Shown in pieces: positions 7,513 to 18,307 of a stretch of 36,477 bases of DNA. A program made the position numbers and the translations under genes. The DNA comes from an uncultured Burkholderiales bacterium (GTDB taxonomy: Bacteria; Pseudomonadota; Gammaproteobacteria; Burkholderiales; Burkholderiaceae_C): positions 1 to 36,477 of the forward strand of contig CALMQI010000075.1 of NCBI GenBank assembly GCA_937871935.1, written 5' to 3'. The notes beneath the pieces were generated by a model. It saw only the letters and a program-made list of their open reading frames with translations, had not been told where the DNA came from and searched no databases. Position 1 is the stretch's first letter; every line of letters begins with the position of its first letter.

Positions 7513-8781
7513 ATGAATACAGCCCCGACCACCCCTAAGCGGCCGCCGATGATCAGTCTCGACGAGGCGGTCCAGCGCCTCGTCGACGGCGCGGCGACGC
7601 GGGTGATTGCCGAGCGCGACATCGTGTCGACCTTCGATGCGTTGAACCGCGTGCTGGCCGACGACGTGAGGTCGAATCTCGACGTACCTCCGGCCGACAA
7701 CAGCGAGATGGATGGCTATGCACTGCGCGCCGCCGACACGGGGGCCGAGGGCACCGTGTTGCCCGTGTCGCAGCGCATTCCGGCCGGCTTCGTCGGACAA
7801 CCGTTGCTGCCTGGCACGGCTGCACGGATCTTCACCGGCGCGCAGATCCCGGCGGGCGCCGACGCGGTAGTGATGCAGGAGCTTTGCGAGGCGGTGCCCA
7901 CGAGCGATGGCGGTCTGGGGAGCGTTCGTCTCCGGGGGCCCGCCACGGCCGGATCGGCCATCCGTCGGCGCGGCGAGGACGTTCAGCGTGGCGCCGTCGT
8001 GCTGCGCGCCGGCACCCGGCTGACGGCGCAGGCGATGGGACTGGCGGCCTCGGTCGGCGCCGGGCAGTTGATGGTCAGACGCCAGCCCCGGGTCGCGCTG
8101 TTCTCGACCGGCGATGAGCTGGCGATGCCCGGCGATGCGCTGAAGCCCGGAGCCATCTACAACTCGAACCGTTTCACACTGCGAGGGCTGCTGCAGGCCG
8201 CCGGCTGCACGGTGGTGGATCTCGGCATCGTTGTCGATCGGCTTGACGCCACGCGTGAGGCCCTGCGCCAGGCCGCATCGCAAGCCGACCTGGTGCTCAC
8301 CTGCGGCGGCGTATCGGTGGGCGAGGAGGACCACCTGAAGCCTGCGCTGCAGGCGGAAGGCCGACTCGACATGTGGCAGGTCGCCATCAAGCCGGGCAAG
8401 CCGCTGGCATTCGGCGCCGTGCGGCGGCCGGCCGGCGGCGAGTCGCTCTTCGTCGGCTTGCCCGGCAACCCGGTGTCGGCAGCCGTGACGTTCCTCGTGG
8501 CCGTCGCGCCGCTGCTCAGGGCGCTGGCGGGTGATCTGTCCCCGCCGCCCCGCCCGGTGACGATGACTGCGGCGTTCGACTGGCCGCGGCCGGATCGGCG
8601 CCGCGAGTTCCTGCGTGCGCGAGTCGATGCGCAGGGTCAACTCGAGATCTTTCCCAACCAGAGCTCGGGCGTGCTGACGTCGCTGGTCTGGGCCGATGGC
8701 CTGATCGACAATCCGCCCAATCAGGCCATCGCGCGTGGCGACCTGGTTCGCTTCCTGCCGTTGCCGATGCTGCTGCCATGA
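7513..8781 (+). CDS. moeA: Molybdopterin molybdenumtransferase
   Basis: A 422-residue MoeA, which inserts molybdate into adenylated molybdopterin in cofactor biosynthesis. Visible family blocks are PADNSEMDGYALRAAD, the RIFTGAQIPAGADAVV segment, FSTGDEL, IYNSNRF, the TCGGVSVGEEDH motif and GLPGNPVSA. I chose the ATG at 7513; an in-frame ATG at 7549 (MISLDEAVQ) is the main alternative, and the GTG at 7432 gives an unlikely leader. About 110 bases separate it from thrC. The stop overlaps the moaD start by four bases (ATGA), so the molybdenum genes are translationally linked. Confidence 0.93.
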   Translation: MNTAPTTPKRPPMISLDEAVQRLVDGAATRVIAERDIVSTFDALNRVLADDVRSNLDVPPADNSEMDGYALRAADTGAEGTVLPVSQRIPAGFVGQPLLPGTAARIFTGAQIPAGADAVVMQELCEAVPTSDGGLGSVRLRGPATAGSAIRRRGEDVQRGAVVLRAGTRLTAQAMGLAASVGAGQLMVRRQPRVALFSTGDELAMPGDALKPGAIYNSNRFTLRGLLQAAGCTVVDLGIVVDRLDATREALRQAASQADLVLTCGGVSVGEEDHLKPALQAEGRLDMWQVAIKPGKPLAFGAVRRPAGGESLFVGLPGNPVSAAVTFLVAVAPLLRALAGDLSPPPRPVTMTAAFDWPRPDRRREFLRARVDAQGQLEIFPNQSSGVLTSLVWADGLIDNPPNQAIARGDLVRFLPLPMLLP

Positions 8782-9047
8782 ATCCGACATCGACCTGGCG
8801 CCTGCACGTGCGCTACTTTGCGTCGCTGCGCGAAGCGCTCGGCGCCGAAGAGACGGTCGAGCTGGCAGCGGGCGCCACGCTCGCCACGCTGCGCGACCGG
8901 CTGATGCAGCGTGACGCCGACCATGCGCGATGGCTTTCCCGCGAGCGGGCCGTGCGCTGCGCGGTCGACCAGGTGATGGCCGACGAGACTGCGCTGCTGC
9001 GCGACGGTGCCGAGGTGGCGTTCTTTCCTCCCGTCACCGGCGGGTAG
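8778..9047 (+). CDS. moaD: Molybdopterin synthase small subunit
   Basis: An 89-residue ubiquitin-fold sulfur carrier that donates sulfur to precursor Z (cPMP) as its C-terminal thiocarboxylate. The essential terminal Gly-Gly is present (PPVTGG). The N-terminal strand LHVRYFASLREALG is typical. It overlaps moeA by four bases and lies 47 bases before moaE, its partner subunit. Confidence 0.93.
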   Translation: MNPTSTWRLHVRYFASLREALGAEETVELAAGATLATLRDRLMQRDADHARWLSRERAVRCAVDQVMADETALLRDGAEVAFFPPVTGG

Positions 9048-9094
9048 CGACGGTGACGCTGCCCGCAAGGCACCGTGACAGAATCGCGCACATC

Positions 9095-9574
9095 ATGGCG
9101 CGCCCCACCGTGTCGATCCAGCAGGCCGACTTCGATGTCGGCGCCGAAGTGCTCGCGCTGCATGCTGACGATGCCGGTGTCGGCGCGGTGGCGAGCTTCG
9201 TCGGCACGGTGCGCGATCGCGGCGACGGTGGTGCGGTGCAGGCGATGGAACTCGAACACTACCCTGGCATGACCGAGCGCGCGATCGAGTCGATGGTCGA
9301 GCAGGCGCGCGCGCGCTTCAACATCCGAGGCGTGCGCGTGATCCATCGCGTGGGGCCGCTGGCTCTGCAGGACCAGATCGTGCTCGTGGCCGTGAGCTCC
9401 ACCCACCGACACGATGCCTTCCAGGCCTGCGAGTTCCTGATGGACTACCTGAAGACGCAGGCTCCCTTCTGGAAGAAGGAGACCACGGCCGACGGTTCCC
9501 ACTGGGTGGATGCACGCCAGGCTGACGACGCGGCACTCGCTCGATGGGGCGTGACCGTGGGCAATGTCGCGTGA
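9095..9574 (+). CDS. moaE: Molybdopterin synthase catalytic subunit
   Basis: A 159-residue MoaE, the large subunit of molybdopterin synthase, which transfers two sulfurs from MoaD to cyclic pyranopterin monophosphate. The blocks AVASFVGTVRD, LEHYPGMTE, RVIHRVGPL, VSSTHRHDAF and the active-site segment FWKKE are all visible. I chose the ATG at 9095 (MARPTVSIQQADFDVG); the frame runs further upstream across moaD but that part is a shadow. The last codon and stop (GTGA) overlap the crcB start by four bases. Confidence 0.94.
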   Translation: MARPTVSIQQADFDVGAEVLALHADDAGVGAVASFVGTVRDRGDGGAVQAMELEHYPGMTERAIESMVEQARARFNIRGVRVIHRVGPLALQDQIVLVAVSSTHRHDAFQACEFLMDYLKTQAPFWKKETTADGSHWVDARQADDAALARWGVTVGNVA

Positions 9575-9963
9575 CAGGCGGTAGCCTGTTCGCGGCGGGC
9601 TCGGCCGTTGCAGTTGGCGCCGCCATCGGTGCAGTGTTGCGGTGGGCCGCGGGACTGTGGCTCAACCCGCGCTGGCACGGGTTCCCGCTCGGTACGCTGT
9701 TCGTCAATGCGGTCGGCGGTTTGCTGATCGGCGCTGCACTGGTGTGGCTGCAGGCGCGGCCGAATGAATACGTCCGGCTGTTCGCGATCGCCGGGGTGCT
9801 GGGTGGCTTCACCACCTTCTCGGCGTTTTCGGCCGAGTCGCTGGCATTGCTGCAGCGCGGGCAGGTCGGCATGGCGCTGCTGCACGCGCTCGCACACGTG
9901 GGCGGTTCACTGGCCAGCGCGGCGCTCGGTTTCATACTGGCTCGTCTGGCGTGGCGCACATGA
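9571..9963 (+). CDS. crcB: Fluoride channel CrcB/Fluc
   Basis: A 130-residue small membrane protein of the Fluc family, which works as a dual-topology dimer exporting fluoride. Four hydrophobic segments are visible. The family signatures are GAVLRWAAGLWLN, GTLFVNAVGG, and the Phe-box/sodium-site segment GGFTTFSAFSAE. The start is the GTG at 9571, inside the last codon of moaE (GTGA overlap); the upstream ATG frame is a shadow. Its stop overlaps the next start in the same way. There is no room for a fluoride riboswitch directly upstream, so expression depends on the molybdenum-cofactor transcript or an internal promoter. Confidence 0.92.
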   Translation: MTGGSLFAAGSAVAVGAAIGAVLRWAAGLWLNPRWHGFPLGTLFVNAVGGLLIGAALVWLQARPNEYVRLFAIAGVLGGFTTFSAFSAESLALLQRGQVGMALLHALAHVGGSLASAALGFILARLAWRT

Positions 9964-10463
9964 GCCGCGGGCCGTTCGACGGTACCGCGGCGCCGCCGAC
10001 CTTGAGGTCCGCGCTCGGACGCTTCGCCACCGGAGTGACCATCGTCACCTGCTACGACGCCGACGGTGAATCCGTTGGTCTGACGGTCAATTCGTTCACC
10101 GCGCTGTCGCTCGATCCGCCGTTGGTGCTGTGGGCGCTGCGGGTCGAGAGTCCCAGTCTCGCGAGCTTCGAGTCGGCGGGGCGCTTTGCCGTCAACGTGC
10201 TCGGAGAGCAGCAGCTCGAGCTGTCGCGGCGCTTCGCCTCGACAGCGCCGCACAAGTTTGCCGCCGGCCGCTGGTCGGCCGGCCGCTTCGGTGCACCGGT
10301 GCTGGCCGGTGCTTTGGCCGTTTTCGAGTGCGCCACGACCTCGGCGCAGCGCCAGGGCGACCACGTTGTGTTCGTCGGTGAAGTCCTGCACAGCACGGCC
10401 CACGCGGGGCCGCCACTCGTCTTCCAGAGCGGACGCTACCGCAGCTTGGGTGAGCCGCTCTAG
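9960..10463 (+). CDS. Flavin reductase family protein
   Basis: A 167-residue flavin reductase-like FMN-binding protein (split-barrel fold). Family motifs are RFATGVTIVTC near the N-terminus, VGLTVNSFTALSLDPPLVLWAL, FAVNVL and the closing FQSGRYRSL. Such proteins reduce FMN or FAD with NAD(P)H, often to feed a monooxygenase. I see no monooxygenase partner nearby. The ATG at 9960 overlaps the crcB stop (ATGA); a GTG nine bases earlier is possible. It ends the moeA-to-reductase run. Confidence 0.88.
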   Translation: MSRGPFDGTAAPPTLRSALGRFATGVTIVTCYDADGESVGLTVNSFTALSLDPPLVLWALRVESPSLASFESAGRFAVNVLGEQQLELSRRFASTAPHKFAAGRWSAGRFGAPVLAGALAVFECATTSAQRQGDHVVFVGEVLHSTAHAGPPLVFQSGRYRSLGEPL

Positions 10464-10510
10464 CCACACACTGGCGCGCCTTGACGCTGCGCAAACGCCG
10501 TCGTCGGCCT

Positions 10511-10538
10511 CTTGAAATCGGGGGGTCGAGCCCCTAAG
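10511..10538 (+). promoter_or_regulatory. Sigma-32 (heat-shock) promoter of clpB
   Basis: CTTGAAA at 10511-10517 and CCCCTAAG at 10531-10538, 13 bases apart, match the RpoH consensus (CTTGAAA / CCCCATnT) well. Transcription would start near 10545, followed by a Shine-Dalgarno AAAGGA at 10552-10557 and the clpB ATG at 10565. Confidence 0.85.
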
Positions 10539-10564
10539 TCGTTGTCAATCGAAAGGACTTTCCA

Positions 10565-13162
<2,598 letters not shown>

Positions 13163-13172
13163 CGCGGCGCAT

Positions 13173-14462
13173 TCAGGCTGTGGCGACTTCCAGGTCGAGC
13201 CGCTGCAGCTTCATGCGCACAAGGGTCAGGTTGGCCGCATGGCTGTCGAGCACGGCGTGCAGTGCCAGCCCGGGGTGGCCGACGATGGCGCGCAGCACGA
13301 GGTGGTGCGCACTGTAGGTGACGCTCAGGTCGGGCGGGCCGGCGGGCAGTCCCATGGCCTTGGCCGCTTCAAGTGCGGCCTGGTGGAGCGCGGCGCCTTG
13401 CGTGGCCAGCGAGGCAGGTCCCGGGCGCGAGCCGGCGTGCGCAAGGGTACGCTGGGTGCCGAGTTCGAACACGCAGCAGCTGATCATGCCGGTGATCTCG
13501 ATGCACTGGCGCACGTAGGCTTGCCACGGGTTGCCTGGATCGGTAGCCGGCGGAATCGAGCGTCGCGTCGGGGGCATCGGCTCCATGGGCAACGGTGCGG
13601 CCGGCGTGGCGGCAGGTGCACGCACCGGGGTCGGCACGGCAATGCTGCCGGCCGCGGCAGCGCTAGGTGCCACGGACGCCGCGGCGCCCGGCACTGCGCC
13701 GCCGCCGCGCACGCGGTTCCAGGCGTCGCTGATGTAGGTCCAGGCATCCGACGGCTTGAGCGCGGGCGCCGTGGTGGTTACCTGCACGCCCGAGCGGCCA
13801 GGCAGGATGAGCGCTTGCTGGGAGGCCGCGCCGTGAGCCGTCAGCGGCACGACCAGCAGGTGCCGGCTCGGCCAGGGCCCGCGCGCGATCGCCTCGCGCA
13901 GCGGCAGTAGAGCCGTGTCCAGCGCATGGGCCGGCAGGTCGCCGATCATCACCACGCCGAGCCGGGCATGACCCAGCAGCACACGCGACAGGGCCAGCCG
14001 CTGCTGCGTATCGGCATCGACGCGCGTCGAGTACACCCGCAGCACTTGGCCGCTGGCGCCAGGCAGCTCGGCGAATTCGAGAGTCGCCAGCGCGACACCG
14101 TGTCCCTGCCGGCGGATCACCAGCTTCTGCACCTTGCGCTGGGTCGCGGCCGCCAGACCGGCCAGGATGCGCGCCGACGAGTCGCTGGCGACGTCGTGGA
14201 TGGCAATGAAATCGGGTGCGTTCTGCTCGAACTGCTGCAGCATTGCGTCCGACGGGTCGCAGACCACGAACATTTCGTGCTGCTGATCGCCGATGCGCCG
14301 GCCGATCTCCTTGCGCTCGGGGGCGAGGTATTCCTCGCGATTGGTCAGGATCTGCGTGGCCACATGCGTCAGCTCACGCGTCGCCTGCCACGTCTCCTCC
14401 GGTATCCGGGAGTTGTGGACCGAGGCGTCCCATTGGGACATCTGATGGATCGGTTTTGGCAT
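13173..14462 (-). CDS. Uncharacterised protein with C-terminal roadblock-like domain, paralogue of 18308-19450
   Basis: A 429-residue protein of unknown function, probably cytoplasmic: no signal peptide or membrane segment. The ATG at 14462 has a good Shine-Dalgarno (GAGGAG, 7 bases away). Residues about 60-250 form an alpha/beta region containing MFVVCDPSDAMLQQF, a segment around LRVYSTRV (141-148) and LGVVMIGDLPAHALD. A Pro/Ala-rich linker (about 253-310) leads to a C-terminal domain (311-425). Its strand-helix pattern and the ending ANLTLVRMKLQ resemble roadblock/LC7 proteins; this is my inference, not a profile hit. It aligns along its length with the product of 18308-19450, apart from the linker. 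It converges on clpB and is divergent from nadB. Confidence 0.75.
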   Translation of the reverse strand: MPKPIHQMSQWDASVHNSRIPEETWQATRELTHVATQILTNREEYLAPERKEIGRRIGDQQHEMFVVCDPSDAMLQQFEQNAPDFIAIHDVASDSSARILAGLAAATQRKVQKLVIRRQGHGVALATLEFAELPGASGQVLRVYSTRVDADTQQRLALSRVLLGHARLGVVMIGDLPAHALDTALLPLREAIARGPWPSRHLLVVPLTAHGAASQQALILPGRSGVQVTTTAPALKPSDAWTYISDAWNRVRGGGAVPGAAASVAPSAAAAGSIAVPTPVRAPAATPAAPLPMEPMPPTRRSIPPATDPGNPWQAYVRQCIEITGMISCCVFELGTQRTLAHAGSRPGPASLATQGAALHQAALEAAKAMGLPAGPPDLSVTYSAHHLVLRAIVGHPGLALHAVLDSHAANLTLVRMKLQRLDLEVATA

Positions 14463-14544
14463 GCGCTGACTCCTCGGAAGGCCGCACCTCACGGGGATAT
14501 GCGCTGCAGTGTAGGCGCCGTGCAGATGGCCTTCGCCGGGATTT

Positions 14545-14557
14545 CGTCACAATGCAA
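14545..14557 (-). promoter_or_regulatory. Motif ATTGTGACGnAAT shared with the paralogue's upstream region (approximate position)
   Basis: About 83 bases upstream of the gene ending at 13173, the minus strand reads ATTGTGACG followed by AAAT. The same 13-base element with one difference occurs upstream of the paralogous gene, in the same orientation (near 19565-19553). It could be part of a shared promoter or a regulator site. No consensus -10 follows at standard spacing. Confidence 0.3.
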
Positions 14558-14650
14558 CCGGTGCCGCGGTTTTTGTCCGGGCGCCGCGCCCGGCGGCGTG
14601 ACATGGGTCCGTCTCCGTAGAATGCCCGCCCACTCCCGCCTGAGACCTCG

Positions 14651-16249
14651 ATGCCCCAACCCCTATCCCCGATCGTCGTGATCGGCGCCGGACTGGCCGG
14701 ATTGACCGTGGCTCTCGAGGTGGCAAATCGGCGGCCTGTTGTGGTGATGGCCAAGCGCGATCTCGACGAAGCCGCCACCGCCTGGGCGCAGGGGGGCATC
14801 GTGGGTGTTCTCGGCAGCGACGACAGCGTCGAATCGCACGTCCGTGACACGCAGGACGCCGGTGCCGGCCTCGTCGACGAGCACACCGCGCGCTTCATCG
14901 CCAAGCACAGCGCGGCCGCCGTGCAGTGGCTGGTCGACCAGGGCGTGCCGTTCTCGGCCGACCCCAGCGGCCCGCTCGGGTTGCACCTCACGCGCGAAGG
15001 CGGCCACGCGGTGCGCCGGATCGCTCACGCCGCCGACGCCACAGGACTCGCGATCCACCAGGCGTTGCTCGCAAAGGCGCGCGCTCACCCGAACATCGTG
15101 CTGCGCGAGCGTTGGATGGCGGTCGACCTGATCACCTCGCGCCATCTGCGACGCAACGAGACCGCGCGCTGCTACGGCGTCTATGCGCTCGACATCGACG
15201 CGCGGCACGTCGAGACGCTGCCCGCCTGTGCGGTCGTATTGGCCACCGGCGGGGTCGGCAAGGTCTATCGGTACACGAGCAATCCGGACACCGCCACCGG
15301 CGACGGCATTGCGATGGCCTGGCGGTCGGGTTGCCGCATCGGCAACATGGAGTTCATCCAGTTCCACCCCACCTGCCTGTATCACCCGCAGGAGCGCAGC
15401 TTTCTGATCACCGAGGCGATGCGCGGCGAGGGCGCGCACCTCAAACTGCCAGACGGCACGCGTTTCATGCCCGCGCATGACGCACGCGCGGAGCTGGCGC
15501 CTCGCGACATTGTCGCGCGCGCGATCGACTTCGAGATGAAGAAGCATGGCCTCGATCACGTGTGGCTCGATGCGACACACCTGGGCGAGACGTTCTTGAA
15601 GGAGCATTTCCCGACCATCCACGCGCGCTGCGCGAGCCTGGGCATCGACATCGCGCGCCAGCCGATTCCCGTGGTCCCGGCTGCGCACTACACCTGCGGT
15701 GGCGTGGTGTCCGACCTGCACGGACAAGCCGACGTGGCAGGGCTGTACGCCGTGGGTGAGACCACCTATACGGGGCTGCACGGTGCCAACCGGCTGGCCA
15801 GCAACTCACTACTCGAATGCGTAGTGCTGGGTCGCACCTGTGCGACGCACATCCTGGCCACACCGCCCAACCCGCTGCCCAGCGTGCCAGCCTGGGACGA
15901 AAGTCAGGTCGACGACGCCGACGAGCAAGTGGTGATCGCGCACAACTGGGACGAACTGCGCCTGCTGATGTGGAACTACGTCGGCATCGTGCGGACGACC
16001 AAGCGGCTCGAGCGTGCGCTGCATCGCATCGAGCTGCTGAAGAGCGAGATCGACGACTACTACGCGAACTTCCGAGTCACACGTGACCTGCTCGAGCTGC
16101 GCAACCTGGTCGAGTGCGCCGAGCTCATCGTGCGTTCCGCGCTGGTGCGGCACGAAAGCCGTGGCCTGCACTACAGCCGCGATTTCCCCGACACGTTGCC
16201 GGTGAGCCTGCCGACCGTGTTGACCCGGCCCGCGCACAGCAGGGGCTAG
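14651..16249 (+). CDS. nadB: L-aspartate oxidase
   Basis: A 532-residue FAD enzyme oxidising aspartate to iminoaspartate, the first step of de novo NAD synthesis. The FAD-binding motif VVIGAGLAGLT is at about residues 9-19. Family blocks include AWAQGGIVGV, the SxGP-like THREGGHAVRRI region, MEFIQFHPT, RGEGAHL, PAAHYTCGGV and GANRLASNSLLE. It is transcribed towards nadC and the two stops are only three bases apart. An upstream TAGAAT near 14613-14618 may be its -10, without a clear -35. Confidence 0.96.
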   Translation: MPQPLSPIVVIGAGLAGLTVALEVANRRPVVVMAKRDLDEAATAWAQGGIVGVLGSDDSVESHVRDTQDAGAGLVDEHTARFIAKHSAAAVQWLVDQGVPFSADPSGPLGLHLTREGGHAVRRIAHAADATGLAIHQALLAKARAHPNIVLRERWMAVDLITSRHLRRNETARCYGVYALDIDARHVETLPACAVVLATGGVGKVYRYTSNPDTATGDGIAMAWRSGCRIGNMEFIQFHPTCLYHPQERSFLITEAMRGEGAHLKLPDGTRFMPAHDARAELAPRDIVARAIDFEMKKHGLDHVWLDATHLGETFLKEHFPTIHARCASLGIDIARQPIPVVPAAHYTCGGVVSDLHGQADVAGLYAVGETTYTGLHGANRLASNSLLECVVLGRTCATHILATPPNPLPSVPAWDESQVDDADEQVVIAHNWDELRLLMWNYVGIVRTTKRLERALHRIELLKSEIDDYYANFRVTRDLLELRNLVECAELIVRSALVRHESRGLHYSRDFPDTLPVSLPTVLTRPAHSRG

Positions 16250-16252
16250 TCG

Positions 16253-17122
16253 TCAACCTTCGACCACGCGCATCGAGAAGTCGATGGCGCGCACGTCCTT
16301 GGTCAGTTTGCCGATCGAGATGCGATCGACACCGGTGGCTGCCACGTCGCGAAGCTGCTCGAGCGTCAGGCCACCGGAGGCTTCGAGCAGGGCGTGCCCC
16401 GCCGTGATGGCCACCGCCTCGCGCAGGCGCGAGAGCGTGAAGTTGTCGAGCAGCACGCTCGTCGCGCCGGCCGTCAGCGCTTCGCGCAGTTGGTCGAGCG
16501 TCTCCACCTCGATCTGGATGTCCACGCCAGCGTTCAGCGCTCTTGCCTGGCGCAGTGCAGCGGTCACGCCACCGGCAGCAGCGATGTGGTTTTCCTTGAT
16601 CAGGATGCCGTGCCAAAGCGCCAAGCGCTGGTTGTGGCCGCCGCCCACGCGCACCGCGTATTTCTGCGCCTGACGCAGCCCGGGCAGGGTCTTGCGCGTA
16701 TCGAGCACCGCGCAGCCGCGCGGGTTCGGCGATGCCCCTTCGATGGCCTGCACATGGGCACGTGTGACGGTGGCGGTGGCCGACAGAAGCTGAATGAAGT
16801 TGAGCGCCGGTCGTTCTGCCGTGAGCAGCGATCGTGCCTCGCCGGCGAGCTCGCACACCACGCTGTCGGCCTGCGTGTCGGCGCCTTCGGCGCACAGCCA
16901 CCTGACCTGGCAGCGGGCATCGACCGCCCGCACGACGTCGTCGAACCAGTCGCGCCCGCACAGCACGGCCGCCTCGCGCACCCGCACCTGCGCGCGCACG
17001 GTGCGACCCTCGGCAATGAGCTGGCCGGTCCAGTCGCCGCGGCCGACGTCCTCGAGCAGCGCGTCATGCACGTTGCGTTCGCGCGCCTGCTCCAGCGTCT
17101 CGTTGAACTCGAAGCGCAGCAT
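16253..17122 (-). CDS. nadC: Nicotinate-nucleotide pyrophosphorylase (carboxylating)
   Basis: A 289-residue quinolinate phosphoribosyltransferase, converting quinolinate and PRPP to nicotinate mononucleotide. Visible motifs are AERPALNFIQLLSATAT, DTRKTLPGLR, GGGHNQRL, IKENHI, IEVETLDQL and LLDNF. The ATG at 17122 ([12 protein letters not shown]) shares one base with the nadA stop (TGATG). The frame continues upstream into nadA, but that part has no family character. It is the last gene of the leftward nadA-nadC unit. Confidence 0.96.
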   Translation of the reverse strand: MLRFEFNETLEQARERNVHDALLEDVGRGDWTGQLIAEGRTVRAQVRVREAAVLCGRDWFDDVVRAVDARCQVRWLCAEGADTQADSVVCELAGEARSLLTAERPALNFIQLLSATATVTRAHVQAIEGASPNPRGCAVLDTRKTLPGLRQAQKYAVRVGGGHNQRLALWHGILIKENHIAAAGGVTAALRQARALNAGVDIQIEVETLDQLREALTAGATSVLLDNFTLSRLREAVAITAGHALLEASGGLTLEQLRDVAATGVDRISIGKLTKDVRAIDFSMRVVEG

Positions 17123-18234
17123 CAGGCGACGCCGATGTCGCGCACGAAACCCTTCTGCGGCGTTGCGAGGGCGGCCGGGTTCTTCGCGACGAAATCGAGC
17201 ATGCGATCGATGCAGCCGAGCGCCTGAGTGCGCACCGGCTCCGGCACGTGGATCTCGCCCTGGCCCCTGTCTAGGCAGTCCCACACGCCGCCGAGCGCGT
17301 TCATGGCCATCCACGGGCAGTGCGCGCAGCTCTTGCAGGTGGCGCTATTGCCGGCGGTGGGTGCCTCGATCAATCGCTTGCCGGGTGCGAGCTGCTGCAT
17401 GCGGTGGAACATGCCCTTGTCTGTGGCCACGATGTATTCGGGTGCCTTGCCGTCGACCACGGCCTTCAGCAACTGCGACGTGGAGCCCACGATGTCGGCC
17501 TGCGCCACCACCGCTTGCGGCGATTCCGGGTGCACCAGTACCTGCGCCTGCGGGTGCGCCTGGCGCAACAGCTCGAGTTCGACACCTTTGAACTCGTCAT
17601 GCACGATGCAGGCGGCGTCCCACAGCAACATGTCGGCGCCGGTCTGCTCCTGGATGTAGCGGCCGAGATGCCGGTCGGGCGCCCACAGGATCTTCTCGCC
17701 GGCGCGATGCAGGTGCTGCACGATCGCCAGCGCACACGAACTGGTGACCATCCAGTCTGCACGGGCCTTCACGGCGGCGCTGGTGTTCGCATAGACCACC
17801 ACCCGGCGATCGGGATGAGCGTCGCAGAAGCGAACGAACTCCTGCGGCGGGCAGCCCAGATCGAGCGAGCAGGTTGCGTCGAGATCGGGCATCAACACAC
17901 GCTTGTGCGGCGACAGGATCTTGGCCGTCTCGCCCATGAAACGCACCCCGGCGACGATGAGCGTACCGGCGGGGTGATCGCGGCCGAAGCGTGCCATCTC
18001 GAGCGAATCGGCCACGCAGCCGCCGGTCTCGAGCGCCAGATCCTGCACGTCGCCGTCGACGTAGTAGTGCGCCACCAGCACGGCTCCGCGGGTCCTCAAG
18101 GCCGCGGCAATGCGCGTCTTGATCTCGTCGCGCTGAGGCGGTGACAGCGGCTCGGGCACCTTGGCCCAGGCATGCGCCACGCAACTGGCACCGCTGGAGT
18201 CGGCCCGCGTGTAGTCGTACAGGACTTGGCTCAT
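17122..18234 (-). CDS. nadA: Quinolinate synthase
   Basis: A 370-residue [4Fe-4S] enzyme that condenses iminoaspartate with dihydroxyacetone phosphate to quinolinate. The three cluster ligands correspond to C122 ([10 protein letters not shown]), C209 ([10 protein letters not shown]) and C306 (the third Cys of CKSCAHCPW); spacing equals that of the E. coli enzyme shifted by nine residues. I chose the ATG at 18234 (MSQVLYDY); an upstream in-frame start at 18270 adds an unlikely leader. It is coupled to nadC, and 73 bases separate it from the upstream gene on the same strand, with two overlapping dyads in that gap. Confidence 0.96.
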   Translation of the reverse strand: MSQVLYDYTRADSSGASCVAHAWAKVPEPLSPPQRDEIKTRIAAALRTRGAVLVAHYYVDGDVQDLALETGGCVADSLEMARFGRDHPAGTLIVAGVRFMGETAKILSPHKRVLMPDLDATCSLDLGCPPQEFVRFCDAHPDRRVVVYANTSAAVKARADWMVTSSCALAIVQHLHRAGEKILWAPDRHLGRYIQEQTGADMLLWDAACIVHDEFKGVELELLRQAHPQAQVLVHPESPQAVVAQADIVGSTSQLLKAVVDGKAPEYIVATDKGMFHRMQQLAPGKRLIEAPTAGNSATCKSCAHCPWMAMNALGGVWDCLDRGQGEIHVPEPVRTQALGCIDRMLDFVAKNPAALATPQKGFVRDIGVA

Positions 18235-18268
18235 GCGTGTCGGCCGCCCGACTGGCGGCCAGGAAGTC

Positions 18269-18296
18269 ATGGCTGGGCAGCCATCGTAGCCCAGCC
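18269..18296. promoter_or_regulatory. Overlapping dyads upstream of nadA
   Basis: The gap between nadA and its upstream neighbour contains ATGGCTG-GG-CAGCCAT (18269-18284, perfect 7-bp arms). It also contains GGCTGGGC, 10 bases, GCCCAGCC (18271-18296, perfect 8-bp arms). The two pairings are mutually exclusive. No U-run follows on either strand, so a terminator is not supported. An operator or a leader structure is possible. Confidence 0.35.
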
Positions 18297-18307
18297 GCGC
18301 AGGTGCT

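Noticed and set aside
6973-8790. 605-codon minus-strand open frame opposite thrC and moeA
   Set aside because: Antisense to two clearly identified genes, low-complexity His/Arg/Gly-rich translation, no family motif.
9400-9571. Search for a fluoride riboswitch before crcB
   Set aside because: crcB begins inside moaE coding sequence; no conserved riboswitch core is visible.
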